A DNA stretch of 64,000 nucleotides, from positions 108,229 through 172,228 of the forward strand of contig JAUNAJ010000002.1 in the NCBI GenBank assembly GCA_030527645.1, given 5' to 3'. This document shows positions 8,565 through 17,476 of the stretch, one piece after another. Position numbers and translations under genes: made by a program. Each line of letters begins with the position of its first letter. The first letter of the stretch is position 1. A model generated the notes under the pieces. The model did no database searches and was not told the origin of the DNA. It saw only the letters and a program-made list of their open reading frames with translations. The stretch is from Lachnospiraceae bacterium. GTDB taxonomy: Bacteria > Bacillota > Clostridia > Lachnospirales > Lachnospiraceae.

Positions 8565-9535
8565 TCTCGTCCCTCCATCACAAATGCATCCAGGTAATCC
8601 TCTACGTTTTGTTTGGAAATAATGGTATTTTCAATATAGTTTTCAGCGGGGATCTCCTCTCCCTTTGCCAGCTTCACTGCCTGCTGCAGAGCCCTGCTTC
8701 CCATATCATAGCCGCTCTGGCTGATGACTGCATATACTCTTTTGTTCTTTACTGCACTGAGCACATCGCTCTGAGTATCCATTCCCATCAGCACCACATC
8801 TCTTCTGTTCATGCTCTGACAGGCTTCCAGTGCTCCCATGCAGAGCATGGCACTGGCACAGAACACACCCTGCACCTGGGGAGATTCCTCCAGAAGCTCA
8901 AGCATGGCTTCCTTTCCTCCGCTGACAGAGCAATCCGGTACCTCCTTAAGGCCGGAGAATTCCAGCTCAGTATCGTCAATTCCCTGAATGAATCCGCTGC
9001 CTCGCAGAAAATGTACCTGCTGGGTCTGACTGCCTCCGATATATGCAACAACTCCTTCATCCAGTGCCTGCGCCATGGCAGAAGCAGCCAGTTCTCCTGC
9101 ATGATAATTATCCGACCCCACATAGGGAATCTCTTCCTGTCCCTGTATGGGCTCATCCATATAGATCAGCCCAATGCCTGCCTGTCGGATTTTTTCTGCA
9201 TAGGGCTTCGCAAGCTCTGAATCATTGGGAGCAAGGATCAGTACATCCGGCTCTGCCTGAATGGCATCCTGAATCAGACGGACCTGGACTGCTCCGTCCG
9301 TTTCCGTCTCCGGCCACAGCACCTGCAGATTTACATGCTCGCTTTTCGCAGTCTGCTCCAGCCCCTCTGTCACATACTGCCAGTGAAGGGAATTTTTCGC
9401 TTTCAGTATAGCAACCACGGAAATTTCTGACTCAGCTGCCGGCTCCGTCTCGGCTGCCTGTTCTCCTGAAGTACAGCCGGTAAGACAGAAGACAGTCGTC
9501 AGCAGCGCTGCGAACCATCTCTTAGGATTTCTCAT
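8561..9535 (-). CDS. sugar-binding lipoprotein, probable sensor subunit
   Basis: A 324-residue type 1 periplasmic-binding fold protein with a lipobox (CLTGCTS, Cys21). It is more divergent from the two transport-type binding proteins in this window than they are from each other. The ribosome site is AAGGAGG. Its position directly between the kinase gene (106 nt upstream) and the response regulator (4-nt overlap) argues for a sensory role. It would hand the bound-sugar signal to the extracellular part of the kinase, as XylFII does. The role is inferred from context and the ligand is unknown. Confidence 0.85.
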   Translation of the reverse strand: MRNPKRWFAALLTTVFCLTGCTSGEQAAETEPAAESEISVVAILKAKNSLHWQYVTEGLEQTAKSEHVNLQVLWPETETDGAVQVRLIQDAIQAEPDVLILAPNDSELAKPYAEKIRQAGIGLIYMDEPIQGQEEIPYVGSDNYHAGELAASAMAQALDEGVVAYIGGSQTQQVHFLRGSGFIQGIDDTELEFSGLKEVPDCSVSGGKEAMLELLEESPQVQGVFCASAMLCMGALEACQSMNRRDVVLMGMDTQSDVLSAVKNKRVYAVISQSGYDMGSRALQQAVKLAKGEEIPAENYIENTIISKQNVEDYLDAFVMEGRE

Positions 9536-9641
9536 TCTTTTCCTCCTTCTTGCTCCGTAACTTAGTCTTTTCTTAAGTCAGAATCTCCTGCCGCACACGG
9601 AACCTGCACCTCGAGCTCTATTGCTGCTTTTATGCGGCTGA

Positions 9642-11405
9642 TCAGATACTATACTCCTCCGGATCATCGGACAGGGGCAGCGTAATAATTGCTGCCGTTC
9701 CGCCCTCTATCGGACTCTGGTATTCCAGTCTGCCCCGCTCTCCGTAATACAGGCGAAGCCGCTCGATAATGTTGTTGATGCCGATGCCGCTGAATTTGCT
9801 GTGGAAGCCTCCGCTGAGCAGAGTATCGATTTCCTCGCGGCTCATGCCGCTTCCGTTATCCGACACACGGATCACCAGCTGCTGTTCATTCCGACTTACC
9901 GTAACAAGAATTCGATTGCCCTGCTCCGCATGGTTCAGTCCATGGAGAATGGCATTTTCCACCAGAGGCTGTACAAGAAGCCTGGGTACGTAAAACTCCT
10001 CGGTGCCCGCATCCATAATCACCTCTGCTTCAAAGCTGTCCTTATACCGGAACTGCTGCAGCATGATGTAGCTGCTCACCATCCGGCATTCCTGCTGAAC
10101 TGTAATAAAAGCTCCACGGTCACTGGCACTGAGCCGGAGAAGCTCGATAAATGCCTGCAAAAGATCTCCGATCTCCTCATATCCATCCAGAATAGCCGCA
10201 TACCGTATGGAGGACAGGGTATTGTACATGAAGTGAGGCGTGATCTGATAGGACAGAGCCGCCAGCTCCGCCTCCTTCTTCTGCATTTTCTGAGAGGCAA
10301 GCTCATCGATCAGCATCTCGATCTGGTCCAGCATATCATTGAAATTAGAAGAGAGACTTCCGATCTCATCATTTTTGATGATTCCTGCCCGGACGGTGAG
10401 ATCCCCCTCCTTGACCCGATTCATATTATCCTCCAGCTGCTTCATAGGCTTCAGCATGCCCCTAAGCAGCAGATACACAGGAACTGCAAGAATCAGATTC
10501 AGAAGCAGTGCCACCAGCAGGATCCAGTTTCTGGTAGAGCGAAGATTTGCAGAGAGCACTTCAGCTGAGGAGACGGAACAAAGGCTGTAGCCGCTCGCAT
10601 CAGTGGAAACCTGCACCAGGATCGACTTCCCGTCTTCTGCTATATTCTGCCGCAGCCTGGAAGCTCTGTCAGAAGCCACGATCCGGCCGTTCTGCACCAC
10701 ACTCAGTGTTCCCAGGGAATCCCCGTCTGTCTGAAGGCAGGTAAAATACACCTGCCGCTCATCCACGTTGACAAACAGATGTCCCGTCTGCTGTCCCTCT
10801 GAATTATACAGTTTTTTTCCATAGGTAAAAAAATTTCTTCGTACCGCAAAGGTAGAATCCAGATTATATACCGGTGAAAAGGGATCCGAATCCGCCCCGG
10901 CCGCTGCCCGGTTGATCCAGGCATGATTGGCAAATGCTCCCATAAGGACCTGCGAATCATCGATACTGACCTTCACCAGCTCATCAGTGGATCTGATAAA
11001 GCAGTAGATGGACTGGATTGACGCATCCTCCTCACAGTACCTTCTCAGGATGTTCACCAGTTCTTCATAGCTCTCATCCGTAAGCTCCTGTTCAAGAAGG
11101 GATGTCAGATTCTCATTCTCAGAAGCATACGTACAGGTCAGATAAGCGTTTTTCATCATGGAGTCAAATAGTTCCGCCCTGGTCCGCAGGTTTTCCTCCA
11201 CTGTATTCCGATAGCTCATCTCCACAGAGTTCCGTACCCGCCCGTAAAACAGAATGCTCATGGCCGTAGTGATCAGCATAGAGAGAAGCAGCACCAGAAG
11301 AAGCAGTTTCATGCCCAGTCCGGGACACAAACGAAACAGGGGGACGGTCCTGCCGTTCCATTTTAGAACAGAGGGACCGTCCCCCTGTTCCATTTTCCGC
11401 CTCAT
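9642..11405 (-). CDS. sensor histidine kinase, YesM type
   Basis: A 587-residue membrane kinase. It has TM1 at about 32-54, an extracellular sensor domain (55-290), TM2 (293-316), a HAMP domain and a His_kinase domain. Phospho-acceptor His391 lies in QITPHFMYNTL, and a HATPase domain follows (DNGSGM; GIGINNIIERL). The ATG overlaps the LacI stop by ATGA, so it is coupled. Oddly, residues 5-25 are encoded by one copy of the dispersed GGGGGACGG palindrome family. The next Met (residue 32) immediately precedes TM1 but has no ribosome site, so the repeat-derived leader is probably translated. It works with the adjacent sensor lipoprotein and the response regulator. Confidence 0.93.
   Translation of the reverse strand: MRRKMEQGDGPSVLKWNGRTVPLFRLCPGLGMKLLLLVLLLSMLITTAMSILFYGRVRNSVEMSYRNTVEENLRTRAELFDSMMKNAYLTCTYASENENLTSLLEQELTDESYEELVNILRRYCEEDASIQSIYCFIRSTDELVKVSIDDSQVLMGAFANHAWINRAAAGADSDPFSPVYNLDSTFAVRRNFFTYGKKLYNSEGQQTGHLFVNVDERQVYFTCLQTDGDSLGTLSVVQNGRIVASDRASRLRQNIAEDGKSILVQVSTDASGYSLCSVSSAEVLSANLRSTRNWILLVALLLNLILAVPVYLLLRGMLKPMKQLEDNMNRVKEGDLTVRAGIIKNDEIGSLSSNFNDMLDQIEMLIDELASQKMQKKEAELAALSYQITPHFMYNTLSSIRYAAILDGYEEIGDLLQAFIELLRLSASDRGAFITVQQECRMVSSYIMLQQFRYKDSFEAEVIMDAGTEEFYVPRLLVQPLVENAILHGLNHAEQGNRILVTVSRNEQQLVIRVSDNGSGMSREEIDTLLSGGFHSKFSGIGINNIIERLRLYYGERGRLEYQSPIEGGTAAIITLPLSDDPEEYSI
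11333..11392. repeat. palindromic repeat family, copy inside the kinase 5' end
   Basis: Arms AACAGGGGGACGGTCC (11335-11350) and GGACCGTCCCCCTGTT (11374-11389) are perfect complements around a 23-nt interior. The same core occurs at 20070, 46874 and 63075. This copy is in frame within the histidine kinase gene. Confidence 0.85.
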
Positions 11406-12508
11406 GCCTCCCCCTTCACATGCTCACAGCACAATACTTCCATAGCCGTCTTATCGGTTTCATACTCCGACAGCTCCCCGCTGTCCAGATATTCCTGCAG
11501 CATCAGGAGGGGCTGAAATCCCTGCATATAAATATTCTGAGAGATGGAAAAATCAATTTCTTCACTTTCCAGCAGCCGCAGAGTAGCCGTGGTCAGATCA
11601 TGGCTGATCACGAAGATCTTTTTCTGTATCTCCAGATCCCTAAGAGCCTGCACACAGCCGCTGACGCTGTGATTTGCCATGTAGATTCCCTGAAGATCCG
11701 GGATCTTCTCCAGGGCAGTGCGGACATTCTGGTAGGTTCTGGTGTAGTCGTTAAAGGTCTCCACCACCGATGTATCCTCCCTGACCAGTCCCTTCTCCGC
11801 GATCCGATCCAGAAACCCCTTCATCCTTGCTCTGTGACCGCTGAACCCGGTATTTCCCACGCAGATCAGGATCTTTTCGCCCGGCCTGCAGCACTTTGAC
11901 ATCAGTTCCCCGGCTACCCGTCCGCTCTTGTAGGAATCCTGCCCTACGAAGGCGATACGTCTGCTGCCTGTCAGATCCGAATTAAAGGTGATCACCGGAA
12001 TGTTCTGCACCGCAAGACGCTCTACCTTGTCCACGATCAGGGGGTGATCCATCAGACACAGGGCAATGCCCTGCACCCCCTGCTGCACCAGATGTTCCAG
12101 CCGCTCCACCGCCTCATCCGGCATAGGGGTCTCACACTGCTCCAGAAGAACCTCCACGCCATCGGACCGCAGCCGCTCTCTGGCCGATTCGATTCCCCGA
12201 AGGATCTCTGTACGGAAATAGCCGCTTTCGTTGTGAAGCACCACTCCCAGCCGCAGCCGCACGGGAATCTGCACCTCCTCCTCAGGGTCCGTACTGACGG
12301 CTTCCTCTGCATCCGGGTCAAAGGGTGTAAGATGTTCCAGATTCTGGTGCTCGCGAAGGGGAACATAGCCCAGCTCTTTCATGGCCTCAATGACACGATC
12401 ATACAGCTCTGGTTTCACATGGGGTCTGTGATTCAGCACCCGGTCCACCGTACCGCGGGACACCCCTGCCCGCTCTGCCACCATCCGTATTGTCACCTTC
12501 TTAGCCAT
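11402..12508 (-). CDS. LacI-family transcriptional regulator
   Basis: A 368-residue regulator: an N-terminal LacI helix-turn-helix (TIRMVAERAGVSRGTVDRVL) and a C-terminal sugar-binding domain. A charged, Glu-rich linker of about 30 residues between them is longer than usual. The ATG at 12508 follows GGAGG; an upstream Met at 12538 lies before that site. It is the first gene of the kinase operon and overlaps the kinase by 4 nt. A repressor joined to a two-component system in one operon suggests dual control of the same sugar regulon. The ligand and operators are not known. Confidence 0.9.
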   Translation of the reverse strand: MAKKVTIRMVAERAGVSRGTVDRVLNHRPHVKPELYDRVIEAMKELGYVPLREHQNLEHLTPFDPDAEEAVSTDPEEEVQIPVRLRLGVVLHNESGYFRTEILRGIESARERLRSDGVEVLLEQCETPMPDEAVERLEHLVQQGVQGIALCLMDHPLIVDKVERLAVQNIPVITFNSDLTGSRRIAFVGQDSYKSGRVAGELMSKCCRPGEKILICVGNTGFSGHRARMKGFLDRIAEKGLVREDTSVVETFNDYTRTYQNVRTALEKIPDLQGIYMANHSVSGCVQALRDLEIQKKIFVISHDLTTATLRLLESEEIDFSISQNIYMQGFQPLLMLQEYLDSGELSEYETDKTAMEVLCCEHVKGEA

Positions 12509-12552
12509 GCTGCACCTCCGTTGTGCCTTTATAATCATCTCATTTATGAAGA

Positions 12553-12575
12553 AAAGGGCGAGATACTCGCCCTTT
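12553..12575 (-). terminator. hairpin downstream of the EamA gene
   Basis: A 10-bp perfect stem AAAGGGCGAG/CTCGCCCTTT with a 3-nt loop. It lies between the LacI gene start and the EamA gene end. The T run is short, so termination strength is uncertain; it also lies in the leader of the LacI operon. Confidence 0.5.
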
Positions 12576-12594
12576 CATCGTTTTCTCTGATTCT

Positions 12595-12623
12595 ATTGTT
12601 TCACAGAATGTGCATTTCGTCAA
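12595..12623 (-). promoter_or_regulatory. candidate promoter of the LacI-kinase operon
   Basis: On the minus strand TTGACG (12623-12618) is followed after 17 nt by AACAAT (12600-12595), about 85 nt before the LacI start. Confidence 0.45.
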
Positions 12624-12712
12624 GAAGATTGTGCCTTTGTGCTTTCAAGAATATACCACCACGGAGCGGTTTTCCGTGAACCGCTGCCTTCGCTGAAAAA
12701 ACGTCAGGCAGT

Positions 12713-13567
12713 TCACGAAGCCTTCGCTCTCCATACTGCCGCTGCAATGATCACGATATATCCGATGAAACTGTACACATCCGGCAGTTCCCCCAGAACC
12801 AGGAACCCCAGAAGGGCCGCAAACAGGATCTGGGAATAGTCAAATACCGAGATCTCTCTGGCCGGTGCTTTGGAGTATGCTGCAGTAATACTGAGCTGTC
12901 CCCCTGCTGCCGCAGCTCCTGCACCGAGAAGCAGGAAGAACTGCTGCATGGTCATAGGCTCAAAGTCAGCGATCATAAAGGGAAGCACAAACAGCGTGGA
13001 AAAGGTGGAGAAGAAGAATACGATCACAGGACCTCTCTCCCCTTTCTTGCCAAGCAGTCGTACAAAGGTGTAAGCCACACCTGCTGAAAAGCCTCCCAGA
13101 ACCCCCACCAGTGAGGGGACTGCTCCTGCAGAAAAGCTGGGCTTGATCACCAGCAGTGCACCGGCAAATGCCGCCGCCACCGCTGCCCATTCCTTTCTGC
13201 CTGCCTTCTCCTTCAAGAGAAAATAAGACATGATAATGGCAAAGAACGGGGACAGCTTATTCAGCATATTTGCATCGGATATCGCCATATGATCAATGGC
13301 ATAGAAGTTTGCCACGATCCCCGCTGTTCCGAAGACAGATCTAAGAACCAGAAACGGCAGATTTCCCTTTCCCGGCCGGAATCCCTCCTCTGCTCTGAGA
13401 AGCATCACCAGTGCCACGATCGCGGCAACAGCATTTCTGAAAAACGCCTTCTCCATCACCGGAAGATCTCCGGACAACCGCACGAAAAGGGACATCAGGC
13501 TGAAGAAGAAAGCAGCCATAATGATGCAGCAGATTCCCTGGAATTTCAAACTTTGATTTCTAAACAT
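12713..13567 (-). CDS. EamA/DMT-family transporter
   Basis: A 284-residue protein with about ten hydrophobic segments in two EamA repeats. The first repeat has the typical RNAVAAIVAL and KLSPFFAIIMSYFLLKE patterns; the second has an FDYSQILFAALLGFLVLGE pattern. It is a drug/metabolite superfamily member, so it probably exports or imports a small metabolite. The substrate cannot be told. It follows the 85-residue gene on the same strand at 20 nt, so both may share a transcript. Confidence 0.88.
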   Translation of the reverse strand: MFRNQSLKFQGICCIIMAAFFFSLMSLFVRLSGDLPVMEKAFFRNAVAAIVALVMLLRAEEGFRPGKGNLPFLVLRSVFGTAGIVANFYAIDHMAISDANMLNKLSPFFAIIMSYFLLKEKAGRKEWAAVAAAFAGALLVIKPSFSAGAVPSLVGVLGGFSAGVAYTFVRLLGKKGERGPVIVFFFSTFSTLFVLPFMIADFEPMTMQQFFLLLGAGAAAAGGQLSITAAYSKAPAREISVFDYSQILFAALLGFLVLGELPDVYSFIGYIVIIAAAVWRAKAS

Positions 13568-13587
13568 CCATTCTACCTTCCGAACCC

Positions 13588-13845
13588 TCAGGCATCAAAA
13601 TCCACATGATAGACCTGATCCCCATCGTGGATATCCACATAGTGCAGATCAAATTCCTGATCCAGGATCTCCATGCAGCCGTTATAGACAAGGGTATCTG
13701 ACTTTTTGATCATGAACAGATAGGTGCCATTCTCCTGCTCATCCGCCTCCGCGCTGACCTCATCATAGAACTCCATTCCGTCCACCTCGCCCGGATAGCC
13801 GGAAGCCTTAATCTTCGCTTCAATTAATCTGTATAATTCATCCAT
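13588..13845 (-). CDS. small acidic conserved protein, unknown function
   Basis: An 85-residue acidic protein (many Asp and Glu, no signal or membrane segment) with a strong AGGGAGG ribosome site. It looks like a compact alpha/beta fold: a helix at the N-terminus, then strands ending in YVDIHDGDQVYHVDFDA. I do not recognise the family. It probably shares a transcript with the downstream EamA transporter. Confidence 0.7.
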   Translation of the reverse strand: MDELYRLIEAKIKASGYPGEVDGMEFYDEVSAEADEQENGTYLFMIKKSDTLVYNGCMEILDQEFDLHYVDIHDGDQVYHVDFDA

Positions 13846-13973
13846 GTTGTTTTCCTCCCTGTATTACATTTTTTTAGTTGTTACAGTTCACGGGGAACCT
13901 CCCCTTCACCTACAGAAGCGACCACTGGCGCTTCTTCCGGACGCATGGCGATGTGAGTCTCCGCCCGAAAATG

Positions 13974-14002
13974 TTACTTTTGATGGCAAATGATGCTATA
14001 CT
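13974..14002 (+). promoter_or_regulatory. promoter of the URO-D-like gene
   Basis: TTACTT (13974-13979), 17-nt spacer, TATACT (13997-14002), about 120 nt before the start codon. Confidence 0.55.
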
Positions 14003-14121
14003 GAGATTAGTATACCACCGATTTTTCAGGATTCAAGCCGGGCACACGATCCAGCTGCTGACATGGAAGTTCACTCTGCCTGAAAATGATCGGAACATTT
14101 GAAAGGAGCCGCTGCATACAA

Positions 14122-15024
14122 ATGGAAAAAATACCTTATCAGTCCATGGCTGACGTTGAAACCGAAGAAGTACAGACCCCCGGAGGACAGACCTTCCGTG
14201 TTCCAAAATTAGAATACACGATGCCCCCTCAGGAGAATTTCCATCGAATGAACACCGGAGAGGGTCCACACTGGGTACCTACCTCCCTTACTGATTTCCG
14301 CTATGTCACAGCAGACCAGTATCTGGCCGAGGCGGAATCCAATCTCTTTCAGCATAAGCCCACCGGAAAAATGCTGTATCTGGACATGGGACCGGGACCC
14401 CTTCAGATGCAGGAGGTCTTCAGTCGGATCCCCGGTGCTCCGACCCTGTCTGCTGAAGCAATGGCAGAGATTCTCTGCTCCAAGCTGGATAAGGTAATGG
14501 AGCTTACCACCGTAGATCTGGTTCTGTACCGGGATGACTGGACCGGCGCAGCGGATGCAGCCCAGGAGGGCAGAAATATTCTGGAGCTTCCGGAGGCAAA
14601 GGCGGCCGAGCTGTTCTTCCGCCATGCACAGCACCGAGGTGTTCCTGTATCCTTCCGCTGCAAGGGACTGAAAGAGCATATGGTAGACCAGGTGGTGCAG
14701 CTGCGTCCGGATTATCTGCAGCTCACCGGTGATCTTCGCTACTTCTTCGATTATCGGGATCGATTTGGTGATTTTATGGGCATGGATGTGGTTCTGGATG
14801 CCCAAACCGGCAAGGAGGCTGCCGAGCGTATGCGCTATGCTGTGGAGCAGTTTGCCTTCGGCGGCCGTATGATCGCCACCATCGGACTTGTTTCAGAAGA
14901 GGCATTGTGGGACGGCCTGCAGGAACTCCACTGCTACAGCAGAGAGTGCTATGCAGATCCGAAAGGCTTCAAAGTTCGTCTGGATGAGATACTGGGAGGG
15001 CAGAAACATCAGCATGAGCATTGA
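14122..15024 (+). CDS. uroporphyrinogen decarboxylase-like protein
   Basis: A 300-residue soluble protein. The N-terminal stretch (NFHRMNTGEGPHWVP) matches the NF.R...GE.PD.VP opening of URO-D-superfamily proteins, which include heme-pathway decarboxylases and corrinoid methyltransferases. The later DMGPGPLQ and DVVLDAQTG segments fit a barrel, but the catalytic Asp and Arg pattern of true HemE is not evident, so activity is unclear. The ATG at 14122 has only a distant GGAG (13 nt); an ATG at 14086 in frame would include that site, so the start is uncertain. The gene is monocistronic with its own promoter and terminator. Confidence 0.6.
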   Translation: MEKIPYQSMADVETEEVQTPGGQTFRVPKLEYTMPPQENFHRMNTGEGPHWVPTSLTDFRYVTADQYLAEAESNLFQHKPTGKMLYLDMGPGPLQMQEVFSRIPGAPTLSAEAMAEILCSKLDKVMELTTVDLVLYRDDWTGAADAAQEGRNILELPEAKAAELFFRHAQHRGVPVSFRCKGLKEHMVDQVVQLRPDYLQLTGDLRYFFDYRDRFGDFMGMDVVLDAQTGKEAAERMRYAVEQFAFGGRMIATIGLVSEEALWDGLQELHCYSRECYADPKGFKVRLDEILGGQKHQHEH

Positions 15025-15054
15025 CGCACGTCAAGTTCATCCCCGCACGTGAAA

Positions 15055-15100
15055 ATACAGCAGAAGTTCTGCATAACTGTCGACCTTCTGCTGTATTCTT
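15055..15100 (+). terminator. terminator of the URO-D-like gene
   Basis: A 12-bp stem ATACAGCAGAAG/CTTCTGCTGTAT with an 18-nt loop, then TTCTTT. Confidence 0.7.
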
Positions 15101-15207
15101 TACTCTGCTGCCCCTATCCGCTTCTCCTCCTCCCTGATCAGGTGAGGATTCCGTTCATCATCTACTCCTTCTTTGTGAAATCAGATAGAGTATGACTCTT
15201 ATCTCCC

Positions 15208-16320
15208 TTATTCACCGGAAGCAGAAGCTTCATCATACCCCTCCCCTTCATTTGTCTCTTCCATAAGGATCAACTCCTCTGCTGCCTCATTGAACCTTGC
15301 AAGCAGCACTGCCTGAGGCATATTCAGTGAGAGACTTAACGTCTTATTCTTTGCAGCCGCTTCCTCTCTTAAAATTACAAGAAGCTCCTCCAGCACCTCC
15401 CTTGTCAGATAACTGCCTCTCCACTGAAACAGGAATGGCTTCCCTTTTTTCACAGCCTGAGCAGCACGTTTCCGCACATCCTCCATCTTTGTAAAGGAAA
15501 TCTTCTTCTCCTGATACCAGGTATGACTGCCATCCTCACAGGGAGGCACAGACCAGATCACAGGCTCATGATCCCGGAACACCTGCTTATCATTCAGATT
15601 GAAGTAGTCATAGCGAATGGGCAGTTCTCTCTCCGGAGACTTCTTCTTACCCTTGCCTGCACCGGATCTGTATTCCGCCTTTCTTCCCTTTGGATTACTG
15701 ATGGTATTGTCAAAGGTGGCATCCAGATGTACATACTTACCGCCTATTTTCAGCACATTCCAGGCATGACGATACTTGATCCCCTTCTCCGGATTGGCTT
15801 CCGATATCACCACAATACACCAGATCCCCAGAGCATCACAGAGAATCTTCACCGTTTTTGCAATTCCCTCACAGACACCCACACCATGTCCCAGAGAACC
15901 GATGATCTCATGGGAATAGGGCTTTTTTAATTTATCATATAGGATGTTATCCACAACAAAGTCATGGATATACTGCTCTTTTCCCCATTCATCCAGACCT
16001 TCTGCCTGTCTTGCCAGTTTCTTAACCCGGGATTCCATGGCCTGAATATGCTCTCTGATCTGCTTCTTCTGAAACAGATATTCCGGAATCATCTCCACCA
16101 TTTCAGAATCCGGATAGTAGCGATATTTAAAGGTAACAGTATAAAAAATCTCCGGATGATCCAGCCGTACCATGAAGTAGATATCTCCCAATGTCCGATT
16201 ATCCAGCCTGGGCACCGGAAAACTGGTCTCCAGCTTCTCCAGTCCGCTCCTGATACAGTAGTAGGCCTGCTGCCCTTCCTTATCCAGTAACTGATAGTAA
16301 TATGTTTTGTTCGCGCTCAT
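15208..16320 (-). CDS. transglutaminase-like protein
   Basis: A 370-residue protein without a signal peptide. The core carries the transglutaminase/cysteine-protease triad: Cys150 in GVGVCEGIA, His185 in YRHAWNVL and Asp200 in YVHLDATFD. A preceding helical part resembles the N-terminal lid of bacterial transglutaminase-like proteins, and about 130 residues of less conserved sequence follow. It is one nucleotide from the downstream CinA gene and on the same strand. The natural substrate is unknown; family members act as peptidases or cross-linkers, often on wall peptides, but this one appears cytoplasmic. Confidence 0.85.
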   Translation of the reverse strand: MSANKTYYYQLLDKEGQQAYYCIRSGLEKLETSFPVPRLDNRTLGDIYFMVRLDHPEIFYTVTFKYRYYPDSEMVEMIPEYLFQKKQIREHIQAMESRVKKLARQAEGLDEWGKEQYIHDFVVDNILYDKLKKPYSHEIIGSLGHGVGVCEGIAKTVKILCDALGIWCIVVISEANPEKGIKYRHAWNVLKIGGKYVHLDATFDNTISNPKGRKAEYRSGAGKGKKKSPERELPIRYDYFNLNDKQVFRDHEPVIWSVPPCEDGSHTWYQEKKISFTKMEDVRKRAAQAVKKGKPFLFQWRGSYLTREVLEELLVILREEAAAKNKTLSLSLNMPQAVLLARFNEAAEELILMEETNEGEGYDEASASGE

Positions 16321-16321
16321 C

Positions 16322-16843
16322 TTATTCCATCGCTTTCACAATCGGAAGCAGCACATCTGCAATCTCTCCTGCAACCAGCAGCTTGTATTCGTATCGGCTG
16401 GGCTGAGGCGGCAGCTCCCGATAATAGTCAGTGACCTCTCCCTTCACGTCCAATGCAAAATACACCTGACCGGGCACGGAATCCGCATTGGCCGGATCCA
16501 CATTGCCCATGGTACCGGTAACACCAATTGCAAGATCTGCACCGTACGCCTTCCGGCAGGCGGCTGCCATTGCCCGAGCTGTCTCCCCAGAATACACACC
16601 AAACGCTTCGATCACCTCTGCCGGGACCCCTTGCAGAATCTTCGCCTCATTGCTGTAGGTGATAAAAGCACCCTTCAGAATTGCGGAGGACCCTTCTGTA
16701 TCCGTAATCAGCGATGCCACCTGACCGGAGGTAGCGCTTTCCATGGTGGTAATTGTTATCTGTTTATCAATCAATATCTCTGTCAGCTCCCTGTAAGAAG
16801 CTCTTACCCTTTTTTCAAAATTTATTCTATCTGTATGTTCCAA
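16322..16843 (-). CDS. CinA C-terminal domain protein (NMN deamidase type)
   Basis: A 173-residue stand-alone CinA C-terminal domain. Family signatures are TTMESATSGQVASLITD, YSNEAKILQGV and GVTGTMGNVDP. Such proteins hydrolyse nicotinamide mononucleotide to nicotinate mononucleotide in pyridine recycling; PncC is the best known. The start is taken as TTG at 16843 because AAGGAG lies 8 nt upstream. The open frame extends 22 codons further but with no ribosome site. It forms a tight pair with the transglutaminase-like gene. Confidence 0.85.
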   Translation of the reverse strand: MEHTDRINFEKRVRASYRELTEILIDKQITITTMESATSGQVASLITDTEGSSAILKGAFITYSNEAKILQGVPAEVIEAFGVYSGETARAMAAACRKAYGADLAIGVTGTMGNVDPANADSVPGQVYFALDVKGEVTDYYRELPPQPSRYEYKLLVAGEIADVLLPIVKAME

Positions 16844-16965
16844 GCTTCTTCTCCTTATATCTGTTCCATATTCTTCATTCCACTTCAGTCGACGCCATTG
16901 CAGGTTCAATGATCCATGTGTTCGGCAGCAAGTCTCGCATACTCGACCCGAATTTTCAAGTCAGG

Positions 16966-17232
16966 TCACCAACCTGAGTGAAGCATCTCCTCCGGAACCT
17001 CAAGAAAATCACCTTCTTCTCTGGCCTTCTCCAGCACTTCCTCTCCAACGCAGTTCACAGCATTCTCACACCAGAAGATACAGTCCATGGCTTCATTTCG
17101 GATCTCCATGCCGCATTCCTCACAGACTCCAAAGGGATCCGTGGCAGCCATCTCGATTTCCTCTCCGCACTCCGGACAGATCTCGATCAGCAGCTTCTCC
17201 TGCAGTTTCGCCTGACATGCTTCATAAAACAT
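16966..17232 (-). CDS. Cys-rich zinc-ribbon-like small protein
   Basis: An 88-residue protein with the cysteine pattern CPECG...CEECG...CIFWC...CVG, enough for at least one structural zinc site. The start follows AAAGGAG. A clear paralogue lies at 39851-40123, sharing the E.CPECGE.EM..TD...CEECG frame and the C.FWC..A..CVGEE segment. That paralogue sits inside a MoxR/VWA operon, so this one may serve the same module in trans. No enzymatic motif is present. Confidence 0.8.
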   Translation of the reverse strand: MFYEACQAKLQEKLLIEICPECGEEIEMAATDPFGVCEECGMEIRNEAMDCIFWCENAVNCVGEEVLEKAREEGDFLEVPEEMLHSGW

Positions 17233-17399
17233 AGATTTCTCCTTTCATATGTTCGCGCGGACGCATCCAACACTTTGTTTATTGTTGGTTTGTTGCGATT
17301 ATTTGTTGTCTAATTTTACCAATTGTAATGTACTATATTTGGCAATAATGACATGTATAATTTTTATTGCATTTTACCTGCAATAATGTTATGCTTATT

Positions 17400-17432
17400 T
17401 TGCGTTCACGAGAACGCAAGAGGATTTATACT
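17400..17432 (+). promoter_or_regulatory. symporter promoter with LacI-type palindrome
   Basis: TTGCGTTCACGAGAACGCAA (17400-17419) has 8-bp perfect arms and a central CG, the form of LacI/GalR operators. It overlaps a presumed -35 (TTCACG) 16 nt before TATACT (17427-17432), and lies about 60 nt upstream of the symporter start. Confidence 0.5.
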
Positions 17433-17476
17433 TATTTAATGGACATTCCATAATCTAGAAAAAGGAGAAACGGAAC

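Noticed and set aside
16905-16980. Possible tRNA-like fold between the CinA and zinc-ribbon genes
   Set aside because: Only a 6-bp hairpin is present; no acceptor stem, anticodon arm or T-loop sequence could be found.
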